From positions 143,954 through 207,953 of the forward strand of contig JAAEQB010000109.1 in the NCBI GenBank assembly GCA_024231975.1: a DNA stretch of 64,000 nucleotides. Direction: 5' to 3'. This document shows positions 15,095 to 24,559 of this stretch, in pieces. A model generated the notes under the pieces. That model was not told where the DNA came from, searched no databases, and saw only the letters and a list, made by a program, of their open reading frames with translations. Position numbers and translations under genes: made by a program. This stretch comes from Allobosea sp. (GTDB taxonomy: Bacteria; Pseudomonadota; Alphaproteobacteria; Rhizobiales; Beijerinckiaceae). Position 1 is the stretch's first letter. Each line of letters opens with the position of its first letter.

Positions 15095-18088
15095 ATGACC
15101 GACAAGACCGCCGAAAAGCCCGAGACCATCGACTATTCGCAGACGCTCTTCCTGCCGCAGACGGAATTCCCGATGCGCGCCGGCCTGCCGCAGCGCGAGC
15201 CCGAATTGCTCGCCCGTTGGGCCAGGATGGACCTCTACCGCAAGCTGCGCGAGGCCGGGCAGGGGCGCGACCGCTTCGTCCTGCATGACGGCCCGCCCTA
15301 TGCCAACGGCAACATCCATATCGGCCACGCGCTCAACAAGGTGCTGAAGGACCTGGTGACGCGCTCGCAGCAGATGCTCGGCTATGACTCGAACTATGTC
15401 CCGGGCTGGGACTGCCACGGCCTGCCGATCGAGTGGAAGATCGAGGAGCAGTACCGCGCCAAGGGCCTGAACAAGGACGACGTTGATGTCGTCGAGTTCC
15501 GCAAGGAGTGCCGCGTCTTCGCCGAGAAATGGGTCGACATCCAGCGCAACGAGTTCAAGCGGCTCGGCGTCGAGGGCGACTGGGACGATCCCTACCTGAC
15601 CATGGCCTTCGGCGCCGAGGCGCAGATCGCCCGCGAGATCATGAAGTTCGCGCAGAACGGCCAGCTCTATCGCGGCTCCAAGCCGGTGATGTGGTCGGTG
15701 GTCGAGAAGACCGCTCTGGCCGAGGCCGAGGTCGAGTACGAGGAGCACACCAGCGACACGATCTTCGCGGCGTTCCCGGTGCTCGGCTCCGGTCCGCTCG
15801 CCGGCGCATCCGTGCTGATCTGGACGACGACCCCCTGGACCATTCCAGGCAACCGCGCGATCTCGTTCCACAACAAGATCGCCTATGGCCTCTATCGCGT
15901 CACAGTGGCCCCGGAGGGCAACTGGGCCAAGGTCGGCGCGCGCTATGTGCTGGCCAAGAACCTCGCGGAGGCGCTGTTCAAGACCGCCAAGGTCGAGGGC
16001 TACGAGCTGGAGCGCGACGTCACGGCCGGCGACCTCACCAGTCTCGCGACCGCGCACCCCCTGCGTGGCCAGGGCTACGAGTTCGACGTTCCCCTGCTCG
16101 ACGGCGACCATGTCACCGATGATGCCGGTACCGGCTTCGTCCACACCGCGCCAGGCCATGGCCGCGAGGACTTCGACGTCTGGATGGCCAATGGCCGCAT
16201 GCTCGCCGAGCGCGGCATCGAGACCCGCATCCCCTACACCGTCGACGCCGATGGCCGCTTCACCAAGGAGGCGCCGGGCTTCGAGGGCGCGCAGGTCATC
16301 ACCGACAAGGGCGAGAAGGGCAACGCCAACGAGGTCGTGATCAAGGCGCTCGCCGCGACCGGCAATCTCGTCTCGCGCGGGCGCCTCAAGCACCAGTATC
16401 CGCATTCCTGGCGCTCGAAGAAGCCGGTGATCTTCCGCAACACGCCGCAATGGTTCATCGCCATGGACAAGCCCTATGGCGATGCCGGCGCACCCGACCT
16501 TGAGGCGCCTGCGCCGACTGCTGGCGGCAACGCCGACACGCTGCGCAACCGCGCGCTCAAGGCGATCAAGGAAACCGAATGGGTTCCCGCCGCCGGAGAG
16601 AACCGCATCAACGGCATGATCGCCAACCGGCCGGACTGGGTGGTCTCGCGCCAGCGTGCCTGGGGCGTGCCGATCACCGTCTTCGTCGACAAGGAGAGCA
16701 AGGAGATCCTCGTCGACGCCAAGGTCAACGCTGCGATCGCCGAGGCCTTCGAGCAGGAAGGCGCCGACGCCTGGTTCACCGACACCGACGGCGCCCGCTT
16801 CCTGAGGCCCCAGGGCTATGATCCCGGCAAGTTCGAGCGCGTCGTCGACGTGCTCGACGTCTGGTTTGATTCAGGCTCGACCCATGCCTTCACGCTGGAG
16901 AAGCGCGCCGATCTCAAGACCCATCGCGTCGTCGATGGCGGCCGCGACAAGGTGATGTATCTTGAAGGCTCGGACCAGCATCGCGGCTGGTTCCATTCGA
17001 GCCTGCTGGAGAGCTGCGGCACGCGCGGTCGCGCGCCTTTCGACGTGGTGCTGACCCACGGCTTCTGTCTCGACGAGAAGGGCGAGAAGATGTCGAAGTC
17101 GAAGGGCAACGTCACCGCCCCGCAGGACGTCATCAAGGACTCAGGCGCCGACATCCTGCGCCTCTGGGTCGCGGCGGCCGACTATTCCGACGATCTGCGC
17201 ATCGGCAAGGAGATCCTCAAGACCTTCGTCGAGACCTACCGCAAGCTGCGCAACACCATGCGCTGGATGCTCGGCACGCTGGCGCATTTCGACGAGGCGA
17301 TCCGCGTCTCCGATCCGGCCTCGATGCCGGAGCTGGAGCGGCTGATGCTGCACCGTCTCGCCGAACTCGGCCCGCAGGTCGAGGAGGCCTACCGCACCTA
17401 CGACTACAAGAAGGTGGTGAACCTGCTTTCGCAGTTCATGAACACTGAGCTCTCGGCCTTCTATTTCGACGTGCGCAAGGACGCGCTCTATTGCGATCCG
17501 CGCTCGAGCCATGTCCGCAAGAGCGCGCTCACCGTCGTCGACCATCTCTTCCGCTGCCTGACGACCTGGCTCGCGCCGATCCTGGTCTTCACCGCCGAGG
17601 AAGCCTGGCTCGATCGCTATCCGCAGGTGAAGGAGGGCGACGGCTCGGTCCATCTCGAGCTCTTCGCCAAGGCTGACGGTGCCTGGCTCGATCCCGAGCT
17701 GGCCGAGCGCTGGGCCAAGGTCCGCCGCGTGCGCCGTGTCGTCACCGGGGCTCTCGAACTGGAGCGCGCCGGAAAGCGGATCGGCTCCTCGCTGGAAGCC
17801 GCGCCGGTCGTCCACATCGCCGACCCCGATTTGCGCGCAGCGCTGAGCGGGCTCGATCTCGCCGAGATCTGCATCACCTCCGGTGCGCGGATCGCGGACG
17901 GGGAGGGGCCGGCCGAGGCCTTCCGCTTGCCGGACGTGCCCGGCGTCGCCGTGGTGCCGGCGCGCGCCTCCGGCATCAAATGCGCCCGCTCCTGGAAGTA
18001 TTTCGACCCGGCGACGGCCGAGCCCGGCTTCCCCGAGGTGACGCCGCGCGACGCCAAGGCGCTGCGCGAGCTCGGGCGCGCCGCGTGA
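15095..18088 (+). CDS. ileS: isoleucyl-tRNA synthetase
   Basis: A class I aminoacyl-tRNA synthetase of about 997 residues, the usual length. The HIGH motif is in GPPYANGNIHIGHALNK, and the KMSKS loop in EKGEKMSKSKGNVT. The editing domain shows WTTTPWTIPGNRA and DAGTGFVHTAPGHG. It charges tRNA-Ile. The C-terminus lacks the usual four-Cys zinc finger and ends in FPEVTPRDAKALRELG, as in other alphaproteobacterial IleS. An ATG at 15044 would add 17 low-complexity residues; the ATG at 15095 is preferred. Its stop overlaps the lspA start (GTGA). Confidence 0.96.
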   Translation: MTDKTAEKPETIDYSQTLFLPQTEFPMRAGLPQREPELLARWARMDLYRKLREAGQGRDRFVLHDGPPYANGNIHIGHALNKVLKDLVTRSQQMLGYDSNYVPGWDCHGLPIEWKIEEQYRAKGLNKDDVDVVEFRKECRVFAEKWVDIQRNEFKRLGVEGDWDDPYLTMAFGAEAQIAREIMKFAQNGQLYRGSKPVMWSVVEKTALAEAEVEYEEHTSDTIFAAFPVLGSGPLAGASVLIWTTTPWTIPGNRAISFHNKIAYGLYRVTVAPEGNWAKVGARYVLAKNLAEALFKTAKVEGYELERDVTAGDLTSLATAHPLRGQGYEFDVPLLDGDHVTDDAGTGFVHTAPGHGREDFDVWMANGRMLAERGIETRIPYTVDADGRFTKEAPGFEGAQVITDKGEKGNANEVVIKALAATGNLVSRGRLKHQYPHSWRSKKPVIFRNTPQWFIAMDKPYGDAGAPDLEAPAPTAGGNADTLRNRALKAIKETEWVPAAGENRINGMIANRPDWVVSRQRAWGVPITVFVDKESKEILVDAKVNAAIAEAFEQEGADAWFTDTDGARFLRPQGYDPGKFERVVDVLDVWFDSGSTHAFTLEKRADLKTHRVVDGGRDKVMYLEGSDQHRGWFHSSLLESCGTRGRAPFDVVLTHGFCLDEKGEKMSKSKGNVTAPQDVIKDSGADILRLWVAAADYSDDLRIGKEILKTFVETYRKLRNTMRWMLGTLAHFDEAIRVSDPASMPELERLMLHRLAELGPQVEEAYRTYDYKKVVNLLSQFMNTELSAFYFDVRKDALYCDPRSSHVRKSALTVVDHLFRCLTTWLAPILVFTAEEAWLDRYPQVKEGDGSVHLELFAKADGAWLDPELAERWAKVRRVRRVVTGALELERAGKRIGSSLEAAPVVHIADPDLRAALSGLDLAEICITSGARIADGEGPAEAFRLPDVPGVAVVPARASGIKCARSWKYFDPATAEPGFPEVTPRDAKALRELGRAA

Positions 18089-18585
18089 GTGCGCAGACGC
18101 CATCGCTGCGCCGCCTCGGCGTCTGGATCGTCGCGCTCACCTTCGTGTTCGATCAGGCGCTGAAGCTCTGGCTGCTCTTCGGCCTGAGATTGGCTGAGGA
18201 GGGGCCGTTCCAGCTCGCCTCCTTCCTGGAGATCGTGCTCGCCTGGAACCGCGGCATCTCCTACGGCCTGTTCCAGCAGTCGACCGATATCGGCCGCTGG
18301 GCGCTGGTCGTACTCTCCATCGTCGCGGCGATCTGGCTCTGGCGTTGGATGTGGCGCAGCGACGACAGGCTCACCGTGGTGAGCCTCGCACTCATCATCG
18401 GCGGCGCGCTCGGCAACGGGCTCGACCGCATGGTCTACGGCGCCGTCGTCGACTTCGTGCACTTTCATGTCGGCAGCTTCAGCTGGTACATTTTCAACAT
18501 CGCCGACGCGGCGATCGTCTTCGGCGTGCTCGGCCTGCTCTGGGAGTCGGTGAGGCCGGGCGCGGGCCGGTCCAAGGCGGCTTGA
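18085..18585 (+). CDS. lspA: signal peptidase II (lipoprotein signal peptidase)
   Basis: A 166-residue inner-membrane aspartyl protease that cleaves prolipoprotein signal peptides. Four transmembrane segments are evident, the first at about 8-28. The two catalytic Asp lie in GNGLDRMVYGAVVDF and FNIADAAIV; the N-terminal conserved FDQALKLW is also present. The GTG start at 18085 overlaps the ileS stop by 4 bases, so the two are translationally coupled. Confidence 0.94.
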   Translation: MSAQTPSLRRLGVWIVALTFVFDQALKLWLLFGLRLAEEGPFQLASFLEIVLAWNRGISYGLFQQSTDIGRWALVVLSIVAAIWLWRWMWRSDDRLTVVSLALIIGGALGNGLDRMVYGAVVDFVHFHVGSFSWYIFNIADAAIVFGVLGLLWESVRPGAGRSKAA

Positions 18586-18745
18586 GCGCGCCTGCGAGGC
18601 GCCCGCAAACAGGCCGGCCACAGCTCATTTACGGCAAATCAGCAAAAGGGCTCCCGATTTTGCCGGATATGGGTTAAAAGGCCCGCCATGCTTTTGCCGC
18701 GTCGCTCGTTCAATGACGTGGCAGGTATTGGTATGGAGAGGTGAG

Positions 18746-19402
18746 ATGGCTTATCGGATCCGCGCTTCGCGCATGCTGCTCGCCAGCAGCCTGTTGCTGG
18801 CGACGACCCCTGCTTTCGCCCAGGAAGGCATGCTCTTCAAGAATCTGGTCGAGGGCTCGGGCCTCTTCGGCAGCAGCAAGGCGGATATCGAGTACAAGCA
18901 GCGCGCGCCCCTCGTCGTGCCGCCGTCCTCCACCTTGCCGAAGCCGCAGGAAGCCGGCGCCCATCGCAGCGCCGCCTGGCCTGACGATCCGGATGTCGCC
19001 CGCCGCAAGGCCGAGCGCGACAGCTCCAACATCCTGTTCCAGAACACCGAGAGCTATCGCGCCAACACCCGGCCGCTGATGTCGCAGGAAGAACTGCGCC
19101 GCGGCCGCGTCACCGGCCGTACGAACGGGCCGGAAGGTATCGTCGCGGACCACAACAACTACAACAACCAGATCCAGCCGATCCGCGTCGGCCGCGAGAT
19201 GGCGGCCCGCCAGTCGCAGACCGATGAGGCGAGTGTCGCCTACGGCACCGAGCCCGCCCGCCGCTATCTGCACGAGCCGCCGACCGGCTATCGCCGCCCC
19301 GCCGGCACTGCGGCACTCGGTCCGGGCGCGTCCGGCCCGCAGGAGGACAAGCAGGCGGTCGGCCAGCGCGAGTACCTCACCGGCCAGAAGGTGTATCAGT
19401 AA
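18746..19402 (+). CDS. exported protein of unknown function
   Basis: A 218-residue protein that starts with a clear signal peptide (MAYRIRASRMLLASSLLLA, cleavage after AFA near residue 26). The mature part is polar, rich in Arg, Asn, Gln and Tyr, with no cysteines and a DHNNYNNQIQPIRVG stretch. No known fold is recognisable. The ATG follows GGAGAGG at good spacing. It sits between lspA and two M16 peptidases, which may place it in envelope biology, but this is only context. Confidence 0.7.
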   Translation: MAYRIRASRMLLASSLLLATTPAFAQEGMLFKNLVEGSGLFGSSKADIEYKQRAPLVVPPSSTLPKPQEAGAHRSAAWPDDPDVARRKAERDSSNILFQNTESYRANTRPLMSQEELRRGRVTGRTNGPEGIVADHNNYNNQIQPIRVGREMAARQSQTDEASVAYGTEPARRYLHEPPTGYRRPAGTAALGPGASGPQEDKQAVGQREYLTGQKVYQ

Positions 19403-19465
19403 GCGCTTCGTTGCCGCGAGGGGATGGTTTCCCGTCGCCGCACGCCTTATCTATGATCGAGCTTC

Positions 19466-19499
19466 ATCCGGCTCGGGTCCCTGCGGGCCCGGGCCGGAT
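19466..19499. terminator. long stem-loop between exported-protein gene and M16 peptidase
   Basis: ATCCGGCTCGGGTCC (19466-19480) pairs with GGGCCCGGGCCGGAT (19485-19499), about 15 pairs with a few G-T wobbles and a 4-base loop. It lies 64 bases after the upstream stop and 41 before the next ATG. There is no long T-run, so it is either a weak terminator or an mRNA-stabilising hairpin. Confidence 0.55.
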
Positions 19500-19540
19500 T
19501 GCGTCTTGACCCCTCAATCGTGCTGGAGCCTTCGCCGCTC

Positions 19541-20851
19541 ATGACGGTCCATACCCCGACTGGCCAGACGTCACCCGCCAATGTAGCCAGCCCGGTCGAA
19601 TCCTTCCGGCTTGCCAATGGGCTTCAGATCGTGGTCGCGCCCGACCATCGTGCGCCCGTCGTCACCCATATGGTCTGGTACCGCAACGGCTCCGGCGACG
19701 ATCCGGCGGGCAAGTCGGGCATCGCCCATTTCCTTGAGCATCTGATGTTCAAGGGCACGGCGAAATGGCCGGCCGGGGAGTTCTCGAAGATCGTCGCCAG
19801 CTATGGCGGCCAGGAGAACGCCTTCACCTCCTATGACTACACCGCCTATTTCCAGCGCGTGCCGAAGGAGCACTTGCGCGCGATGATGGACTACGAGGCC
19901 GACCGGATGACCGGCCTCGCCTTCGACGAGAGCGTGGTCGCGCCCGAGCGCGACGTGGTGCTGGAAGAGCGGCGCATGCGCGTCGATGCCGATCCTGCCG
20001 CTCAGCTCGGCGAGGAGTTCTCCAGCGCGCTCTATGCCCACCATCCCTATGGCACGCCGATCATCGGCTGGGAGCATGAGATCGAGGAGCTCTCGCGCGA
20101 CGACGCCTTTGCCTACTACCAGCGCTTCTATACGCCCGAGAACGCCATCCTGGTCGTCGCCGGCGATGTCGAGCCGGACGCGGTGCTGCGCCTCGCCCAG
20201 GAGACCTATGGAGTGATCCCCGCCCATGGCGAGGCGCCCCGTCGCAAGCGCCCGGCCGAGCCCGAGCCGCGCGCCGCCCGCCGTGTCGCGCTCTCCGATC
20301 CGCGCGTGCAGCAGCCCTCTTTGCGCCGCGCCTGGCTGGCGCCGACCTATGTCTCTGATCAGCGCGAGGAAGCCTTCGCGCTCGAACTCGCCGCCGAGAT
20401 CCTCGGCGGCGGCACGACCTCGCGGCTCTATCGCAAGCTCTGCGTCGAGCAGGAGCTGGCCGCCGGCGCCGGCGCCTATTTCATGGGCTCGATGGTCGAT
20501 CGCTCCGCCTTCCAGCTCTCGGTCAGCCCGCGCCCGGGCGTCGAGATGGCGGCGCTCGAAACCGGGCTCGATGCCGCGCTCGCCGCCTTCATCGCCGAGG
20601 GACCGACCGAGCTGGAGCTCGCCCGCGCCCGCACCCGCCTCGTCGCCGAGACGGTCTTCGCCCGCGACAGCCAGTCCTCGCTCGCCCGCATCTTCGGCTC
20701 GGCGCTCGCCGTCGGCGAGAGCGTCGAGGACGTGCTGCTCTGGCCGCAGCGCATCGAGGCGGTGACGCGCGAGCAGGTCACCGAATCGGTCCGGCGCTAC
20801 CTCAAGCCCGATCGCTCGGTCACCGGTCTGCTCCTGCCCGCCGCCGCCTGA
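19541..20851 (+). CDS. M16 family zinc peptidase (catalytic member of a pair)
   Basis: A 436-residue M16B peptidase. The inverted zinc motif HxxEH is HFLEH at residues 63-67, followed by MFKGT, and the distal Glu lies in VVLEERRMR. These enzymes degrade or process peptides in the periplasm or cytoplasm and usually work with an inactive partner. No signal peptide is convincing from the ATG at 19541; a TTG at 19499 would lengthen the N-terminus. The next gene encodes the partner. Confidence 0.88.
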   Translation: MTVHTPTGQTSPANVASPVESFRLANGLQIVVAPDHRAPVVTHMVWYRNGSGDDPAGKSGIAHFLEHLMFKGTAKWPAGEFSKIVASYGGQENAFTSYDYTAYFQRVPKEHLRAMMDYEADRMTGLAFDESVVAPERDVVLEERRMRVDADPAAQLGEEFSSALYAHHPYGTPIIGWEHEIEELSRDDAFAYYQRFYTPENAILVVAGDVEPDAVLRLAQETYGVIPAHGEAPRRKRPAEPEPRAARRVALSDPRVQQPSLRRAWLAPTYVSDQREEAFALELAAEILGGGTTSRLYRKLCVEQELAAGAGAYFMGSMVDRSAFQLSVSPRPGVEMAALETGLDAALAAFIAEGPTELELARARTRLVAETVFARDSQSSLARIFGSALAVGESVEDVLLWPQRIEAVTREQVTESVRRYLKPDRSVTGLLLPAAA

Positions 20852-20905
20852 CATAGCGCCATAAGCCATTACGGGCAGGTCCTGGCCTGCCGTCGAGGAT
20901 TGCCG

Positions 20906-22198
20906 ATGAACCCTTCCCTTGCTCCCGCCACCACCGCTCCCGGTCCCTCGCTCGCCGTCCAGCGCATCACCGCCGCCTGCGGAGTCGAGGCCTGGCTTGT
21001 CGAGGAGCACAGCCTACCGCTGCTCGCCCTCGACTTCGCCTTCGACGGGGGCGCCAACCGCGACCCGGCCGATGCCGCCGGCAGCGCCAACCTCGTCTCC
21101 GGCCTGCTCGACGAGGGTGCTGGCGACCTTGACGCCGAGGCCTTCCAGGGCCGCCTTGCCGACTACGCCATCAACCTCTCCTTCGACGCCCGCCGCGACG
21201 ACTTCCACGGCCAGCTGCAGACCCTGTCGCAGCATCGCGAGGTCGCCTTCGAGTTGCTCGGCCTCGCCCTCAACGCGCCGCGCTTCGACGCCGATGCGGT
21301 GGCGCGGGTGAAAGCGCAGGTGATCGCCGGCTTGCAGCGCCAGGCCCAGAACCCTGACGTGATGTGCCGCAACGCGCTCTTCGCCGCGGCCTTCCCCGGC
21401 CACCCCTATGGCCGGCCCGAGCGCGGCGATGTCGCCAGCGTCGGCGGGATCGAGCCTGCGGCGCTGAAGGCGCTGACGCAGGGCCTCTTCACCCGCGGCG
21501 GGCTGAAGGTGGTCGCGGTCGGCGACATCACTGCGAGTGAACTGTCCGCGCGGCTCGATGCTCTCTTCGGCACGCTGCCGGCCGGGACGCCGCGCGTCGA
21601 GCCGACCGCACCTTTGCCGGTCGCAGGGCTCGGCCAGACCCATATCGTCGATCTCGACGTGCCGCAGACGGTGCTGCGCTTCGTCGGCCCCGGCCTGATG
21701 TGGGACGATCCCGACTTCATCGCCGCGACCGTGCTGAACCATATCCTCGGCGGCTCGGCCTTCACCTCGCGCCTGTTCATGGAAGTCCGCGAGAAGCGTG
21801 GCCTCGCCTACGGCGTCTCGTCCAGCCTGATCCCCTTGCGCCAGAGCGGCTTCCTCGTCGGCGGCACCTCGACCCGCAACGATCGCGTCGCCGAATCCAT
21901 GTCCGTGATCCGCGAGGAGATTGCCAAGCTCGTCAGCGAAGGCCCGAGCGAGCACGAGGTCGAGGAAGCCAAGCGCTATCTGATCGGCTCCTATTCGCTG
22001 CGCTTCGACACCTCGCCCAAAATCGCCGGCGAACTGCTCGGCCTCGCCATCCGCGGCGAGCAGCCTGATTTCGTCGAGACGCGCAACCAGCGCTTCGCCG
22101 CGGTCACGCTCGCCGATGTCCGGCGCGTCGCCCAGCGCCTGTTCGGCGAGGGCAAGCTGCTCGTCCAGGCCGTCGGCCGGCCGGTCGGGCTGGTCTGA
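20906..22198 (+). CDS. M16 family peptidase-like protein without zinc motif
   Basis: A 430-residue M16 homologue. Where the active member has HxxEH, this one has SANLVSGLLDEGAG, so the zinc site is gone. The C-terminal domain is well kept (FTSRLFMEVREKRGLAYGVSS), the block that supplies the Arg/Tyr pair for substrate binding. It is therefore the non-catalytic partner of the preceding gene, comparable to the alpha subunit of mitochondrial processing peptidase. The two genes are 54 bases apart and probably co-transcribed. The ATG follows GAGG. Confidence 0.86.
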   Translation: MNPSLAPATTAPGPSLAVQRITAACGVEAWLVEEHSLPLLALDFAFDGGANRDPADAAGSANLVSGLLDEGAGDLDAEAFQGRLADYAINLSFDARRDDFHGQLQTLSQHREVAFELLGLALNAPRFDADAVARVKAQVIAGLQRQAQNPDVMCRNALFAAAFPGHPYGRPERGDVASVGGIEPAALKALTQGLFTRGGLKVVAVGDITASELSARLDALFGTLPAGTPRVEPTAPLPVAGLGQTHIVDLDVPQTVLRFVGPGLMWDDPDFIAATVLNHILGGSAFTSRLFMEVREKRGLAYGVSSSLIPLRQSGFLVGGTSTRNDRVAESMSVIREEIAKLVSEGPSEHEVEEAKRYLIGSYSLRFDTSPKIAGELLGLAIRGEQPDFVETRNQRFAAVTLADVRRVAQRLFGEGKLLVQAVGRPVGLV

Positions 22199-22220
22199 CG
22201 CTCCCGGCTGAGGAGCGCTC

Positions 22221-24032
22221 GTGAGCATTCGCCGTCTCGATCCCGTCCTGGTCGATCGCATCGCCGCCGGCGAGGTGATCGAGCGCCCGGCCGCGGCGGT
22301 GAAGGAACTGGTCGAGAATGCGATCGATGCCGGCGCCACCAGCATCGCCGTCACCATCCGGGCCGGCGGGCGCGAATTGATCCGCGTCGTCGATGACGGC
22401 ATCGGCATGAGCCCGGAGGATCTTGCCCTCTGCGTCGAGCGCCACGCCACCTCCAAGCTCCCCGATGGCGACCTCTTCGCCATCCGCTCGCTCGGCTTTC
22501 GCGGCGAGGCCTTGCCCTCGATCGGCTCGGTGGCGCGGCTCTCGATCACCACCCGGCAGCGCGATGCGGCACAAGGCTGTGCTCTCGTGGTCGAGGCCGG
22601 CGCCAAGGGCGCGGTCAGGCCGGCGGCGGCGGCACCCGGTACCCGCATCGAGGTCAGCGACCTCTTCATCTTCACCCCGGCCCGCCTGAAATTCCTGAAG
22701 AGCGACCGGGCCGAGGCGCAGGCCGTCTCCGACATGCTGCGGCGGCTTGCCATCGCCCATCCCGAGGTCCGCTTCTCGCTCGAGGGCGAGCATGCCGGCG
22801 CCTTCGACTGGCCGGCCGAGCCGATCGGCAATGACGGTCATCTGCGCCGCCTCGGCCGCGCGCTCGGGCGCGACTTCCCGGAGAATGCGCTCGCCGTCGA
22901 GACCGAACGCGAGGGCGTCCGGCTCTCCGGCTTCGCCGGGCTGCCGACCTTCCATCGCGGCACCTCGGCCGGCGTCCACATGGCGGTCAATGGCCGCCCG
23001 GTGCGCGACAAGCTGCTGCTCTCGGCGGTGCGCGGCGCCTATGCCGACGTCGTGCCCTCCGACCGGCATCCGGTGCTCTATCTCGACGTGCTCTGCGATC
23101 CCGCCGTGGTCGATGTCAACGTCCACCCGGCCAAGAGCGAGGTCCGCTTCCGCGATCCGGCTTTGGTGCGCGGCCTCGTGGTCTCCAGTCTCAAGGCGGC
23201 GCTTGCCGGTGCCGGCCACCGCGCCACCACCACCGGCGGCGCCCGCACGCTCGACGCCTTCCGCGCGGTCTTCTCAGGCGGCTTCGGCAATGGCGGTCCG
23301 GCCACGATCCAGCGCCCGAATTTCAGCAGCGTCGCCGACTGGCGCATGCCCGAAGCCACCAGCCAGCCGCTGCAGGCCGGTTTCGCCGATCTCGCCATGC
23401 CCTCGGCCGATGCGAGAGCCCATCTCGCCGAGCCGCCGCAGGATGCGCTCGACCGGCCGCTCGGCGCGGCCCGCGCCCAGGTCCACGGCACCTATATCGT
23501 CGCCCAGACCCGCGACGGCATGGTGATCGTCGACCAGCACGCCGCGCATGAGCGGCTGGTCTATGAGCGCCTCAAGGCCGAGCGCGCCAAGGCCGGCATC
23601 GCCCGCCAGCCCATGCTGCTGCCCGAGGTGGTCGAGCTCGATCCGGTCGATGCCGATCGGCTCAATGCCGCCGCTGCCGATCTTGCCTCGCTCGGCCTGG
23701 TCATCGAGAGCTTCGGCCCCGGCGCCGTGCTGGTGCGCGAGGCGCCGGCCGCGGTCGCCGGCGGCGACCTCCAGGGCATCGTCCGCGACGTCGCCGATGC
23801 GCTCGCCGAGCATGGCGATGCCGGTTCGCTGGAGCGCCGGCTCGACCATGTACTGGCGACGATGGCCTGCCACAACTCGGTCCGCGCCGGCCGCCGCCTG
23901 CGGCCGGAGGAGATGGACGCGCTCCTGCGCGAGATGGAAGCGACGCCGAATTCCGGCCAATGCAATCACGGCCGGCCGACCTATGTCGAGCTGAAGCTCA
24001 GCGATATCGAGAAGCTGTTCGGGAGGAGGTAG
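22221..24032 (+). CDS. mutL: DNA mismatch repair protein MutL
   Basis: A 603-residue MutL. The GHKL ATPase motifs are ELVENAIDAGA, DDGIGM, ATSKL and GFRGEAL near residues 30-105. The C-terminal dimer domain has DQHAAHERLVYE, the DQHA(x)2E(x)4E metal-binding endonuclease motif, and later QCNHGRPTYVEL. The protein should therefore nick DNA itself, as in organisms without MutH. The GTG start at 22221 follows GAGGAG and lies 22 bases after the M16 gene. Confidence 0.95.
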   Translation: MSIRRLDPVLVDRIAAGEVIERPAAAVKELVENAIDAGATSIAVTIRAGGRELIRVVDDGIGMSPEDLALCVERHATSKLPDGDLFAIRSLGFRGEALPSIGSVARLSITTRQRDAAQGCALVVEAGAKGAVRPAAAAPGTRIEVSDLFIFTPARLKFLKSDRAEAQAVSDMLRRLAIAHPEVRFSLEGEHAGAFDWPAEPIGNDGHLRRLGRALGRDFPENALAVETEREGVRLSGFAGLPTFHRGTSAGVHMAVNGRPVRDKLLLSAVRGAYADVVPSDRHPVLYLDVLCDPAVVDVNVHPAKSEVRFRDPALVRGLVVSSLKAALAGAGHRATTTGGARTLDAFRAVFSGGFGNGGPATIQRPNFSSVADWRMPEATSQPLQAGFADLAMPSADARAHLAEPPQDALDRPLGAARAQVHGTYIVAQTRDGMVIVDQHAAHERLVYERLKAERAKAGIARQPMLLPEVVELDPVDADRLNAAAADLASLGLVIESFGPGAVLVREAPAAVAGGDLQGIVRDVADALAEHGDAGSLERRLDHVLATMACHNSVRAGRRLRPEEMDALLREMEATPNSGQCNHGRPTYVELKLSDIEKLFGRR

Positions 24033-24039
24033 CGCTACC

Positions 24040-24127
24040 CGTCATTGCGAGGAGCGCAGCGACGAAGCAATCCAGGGGGACGTAGAGCGCTGCCGCCCTA
24101 GATTGCTTCGCTGCGCTCGCAATGACG
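24040..24127. repeat. dispersed palindromic repeat, copy 1 (left of the GIY-YIG gene)
   Basis: The left arm begins CGTCATTGCGAGGAGCGCAG and the right arm ends CTCGCAATGACG. Between them lie GAAGCAATCCAG and its inverted partner, and a loop with ACGTAGAGCGCTGCCGCC. The left arm is the longer version and the right arm the shorter. The second copy at 24464-24552 has the same loop. Confidence 0.85.
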
Positions 24128-24165
24128 GCTATCAATCTCCTGAGGTGGGGAGCCGAGAAACGAGC

Positions 24166-24456
24166 ATGCGTGAACCGGCCGTCTACATAATGGCGAGTAG
24201 GCGCAACGGAACGCTCTATGTCGGCGTGACTTCGAACCTGCCCGAGCGTGTCTGGCAGCATCGTGAGGGCCTGACGCCGGGTTTCACCAACCGATATGGC
24301 TGCAAGCTCCTCGTCTGGTACGAAAGTCACGAGCGTATGGACGAAGCGATTGGCCGCGAGAAGCAGCTCAAGGGCGGTTCCCGTGCGAAGAAGCTGGCGC
24401 TGGTCGAGGCTATGAATCCGAATTGGCGCGATCTGTATGAGGATTTGGCCGGCTGA
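24166..24456 (+). CDS. GIY-YIG nuclease family protein
   Basis: A 96-residue single-domain GIY-YIG endonuclease. The signature is VYIMAS...LYVGVTSNL at residues 6-24 (GIY and YIG positions read VYI and YVG). The Arg is in ERVWQHREG, and the metal-binding Glu in EAIGREKQLKGGSR. The family includes the YhbQ-like proteins; cellular roles are poorly known and some members are mobile. The ATG at 24166 is chosen because the frame upstream of it runs into the palindromic repeat. The gene is framed on both sides by copies of one repeat. Confidence 0.87.
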   Translation: MREPAVYIMASRRNGTLYVGVTSNLPERVWQHREGLTPGFTNRYGCKLLVWYESHERMDEAIGREKQLKGGSRAKKLALVEAMNPNWRDLYEDLAG

Positions 24457-24463
24457 CGTTTTT

Positions 24464-24552
24464 CGTCATTGCGAGCGCAGCGAAGCAATCCAGGAAGACG
24501 TAGAGCGCTGCCGCCCCTGGATTGCTTCGTCGCTGCGCTCCTCGCAATGACG
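24464..24552. repeat. dispersed palindromic repeat, copy 2 (right of the GIY-YIG gene)
   Basis: This copy has the same loop (GACGTAGAGCGCTGCCGCCC) in the same orientation as copy 1. Here the left arm is the short version (CATTGCGAGCGCAGCGAAGC) and the right arm the long one (GTCGCTGCGCTCCTCGCAAT). It lies between the convergent GIY-YIG gene and rsmD and could terminate both. Confidence 0.85.
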
Positions 24553-24559
24553 GGGAAAC

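Noticed and set aside
24040..24552. CRISPR array
   Set aside because: There are only two copies, each an internal palindrome of about 88 bases, with a gene as the interval; there is no regular short repeat-spacer pattern and no cas gene.
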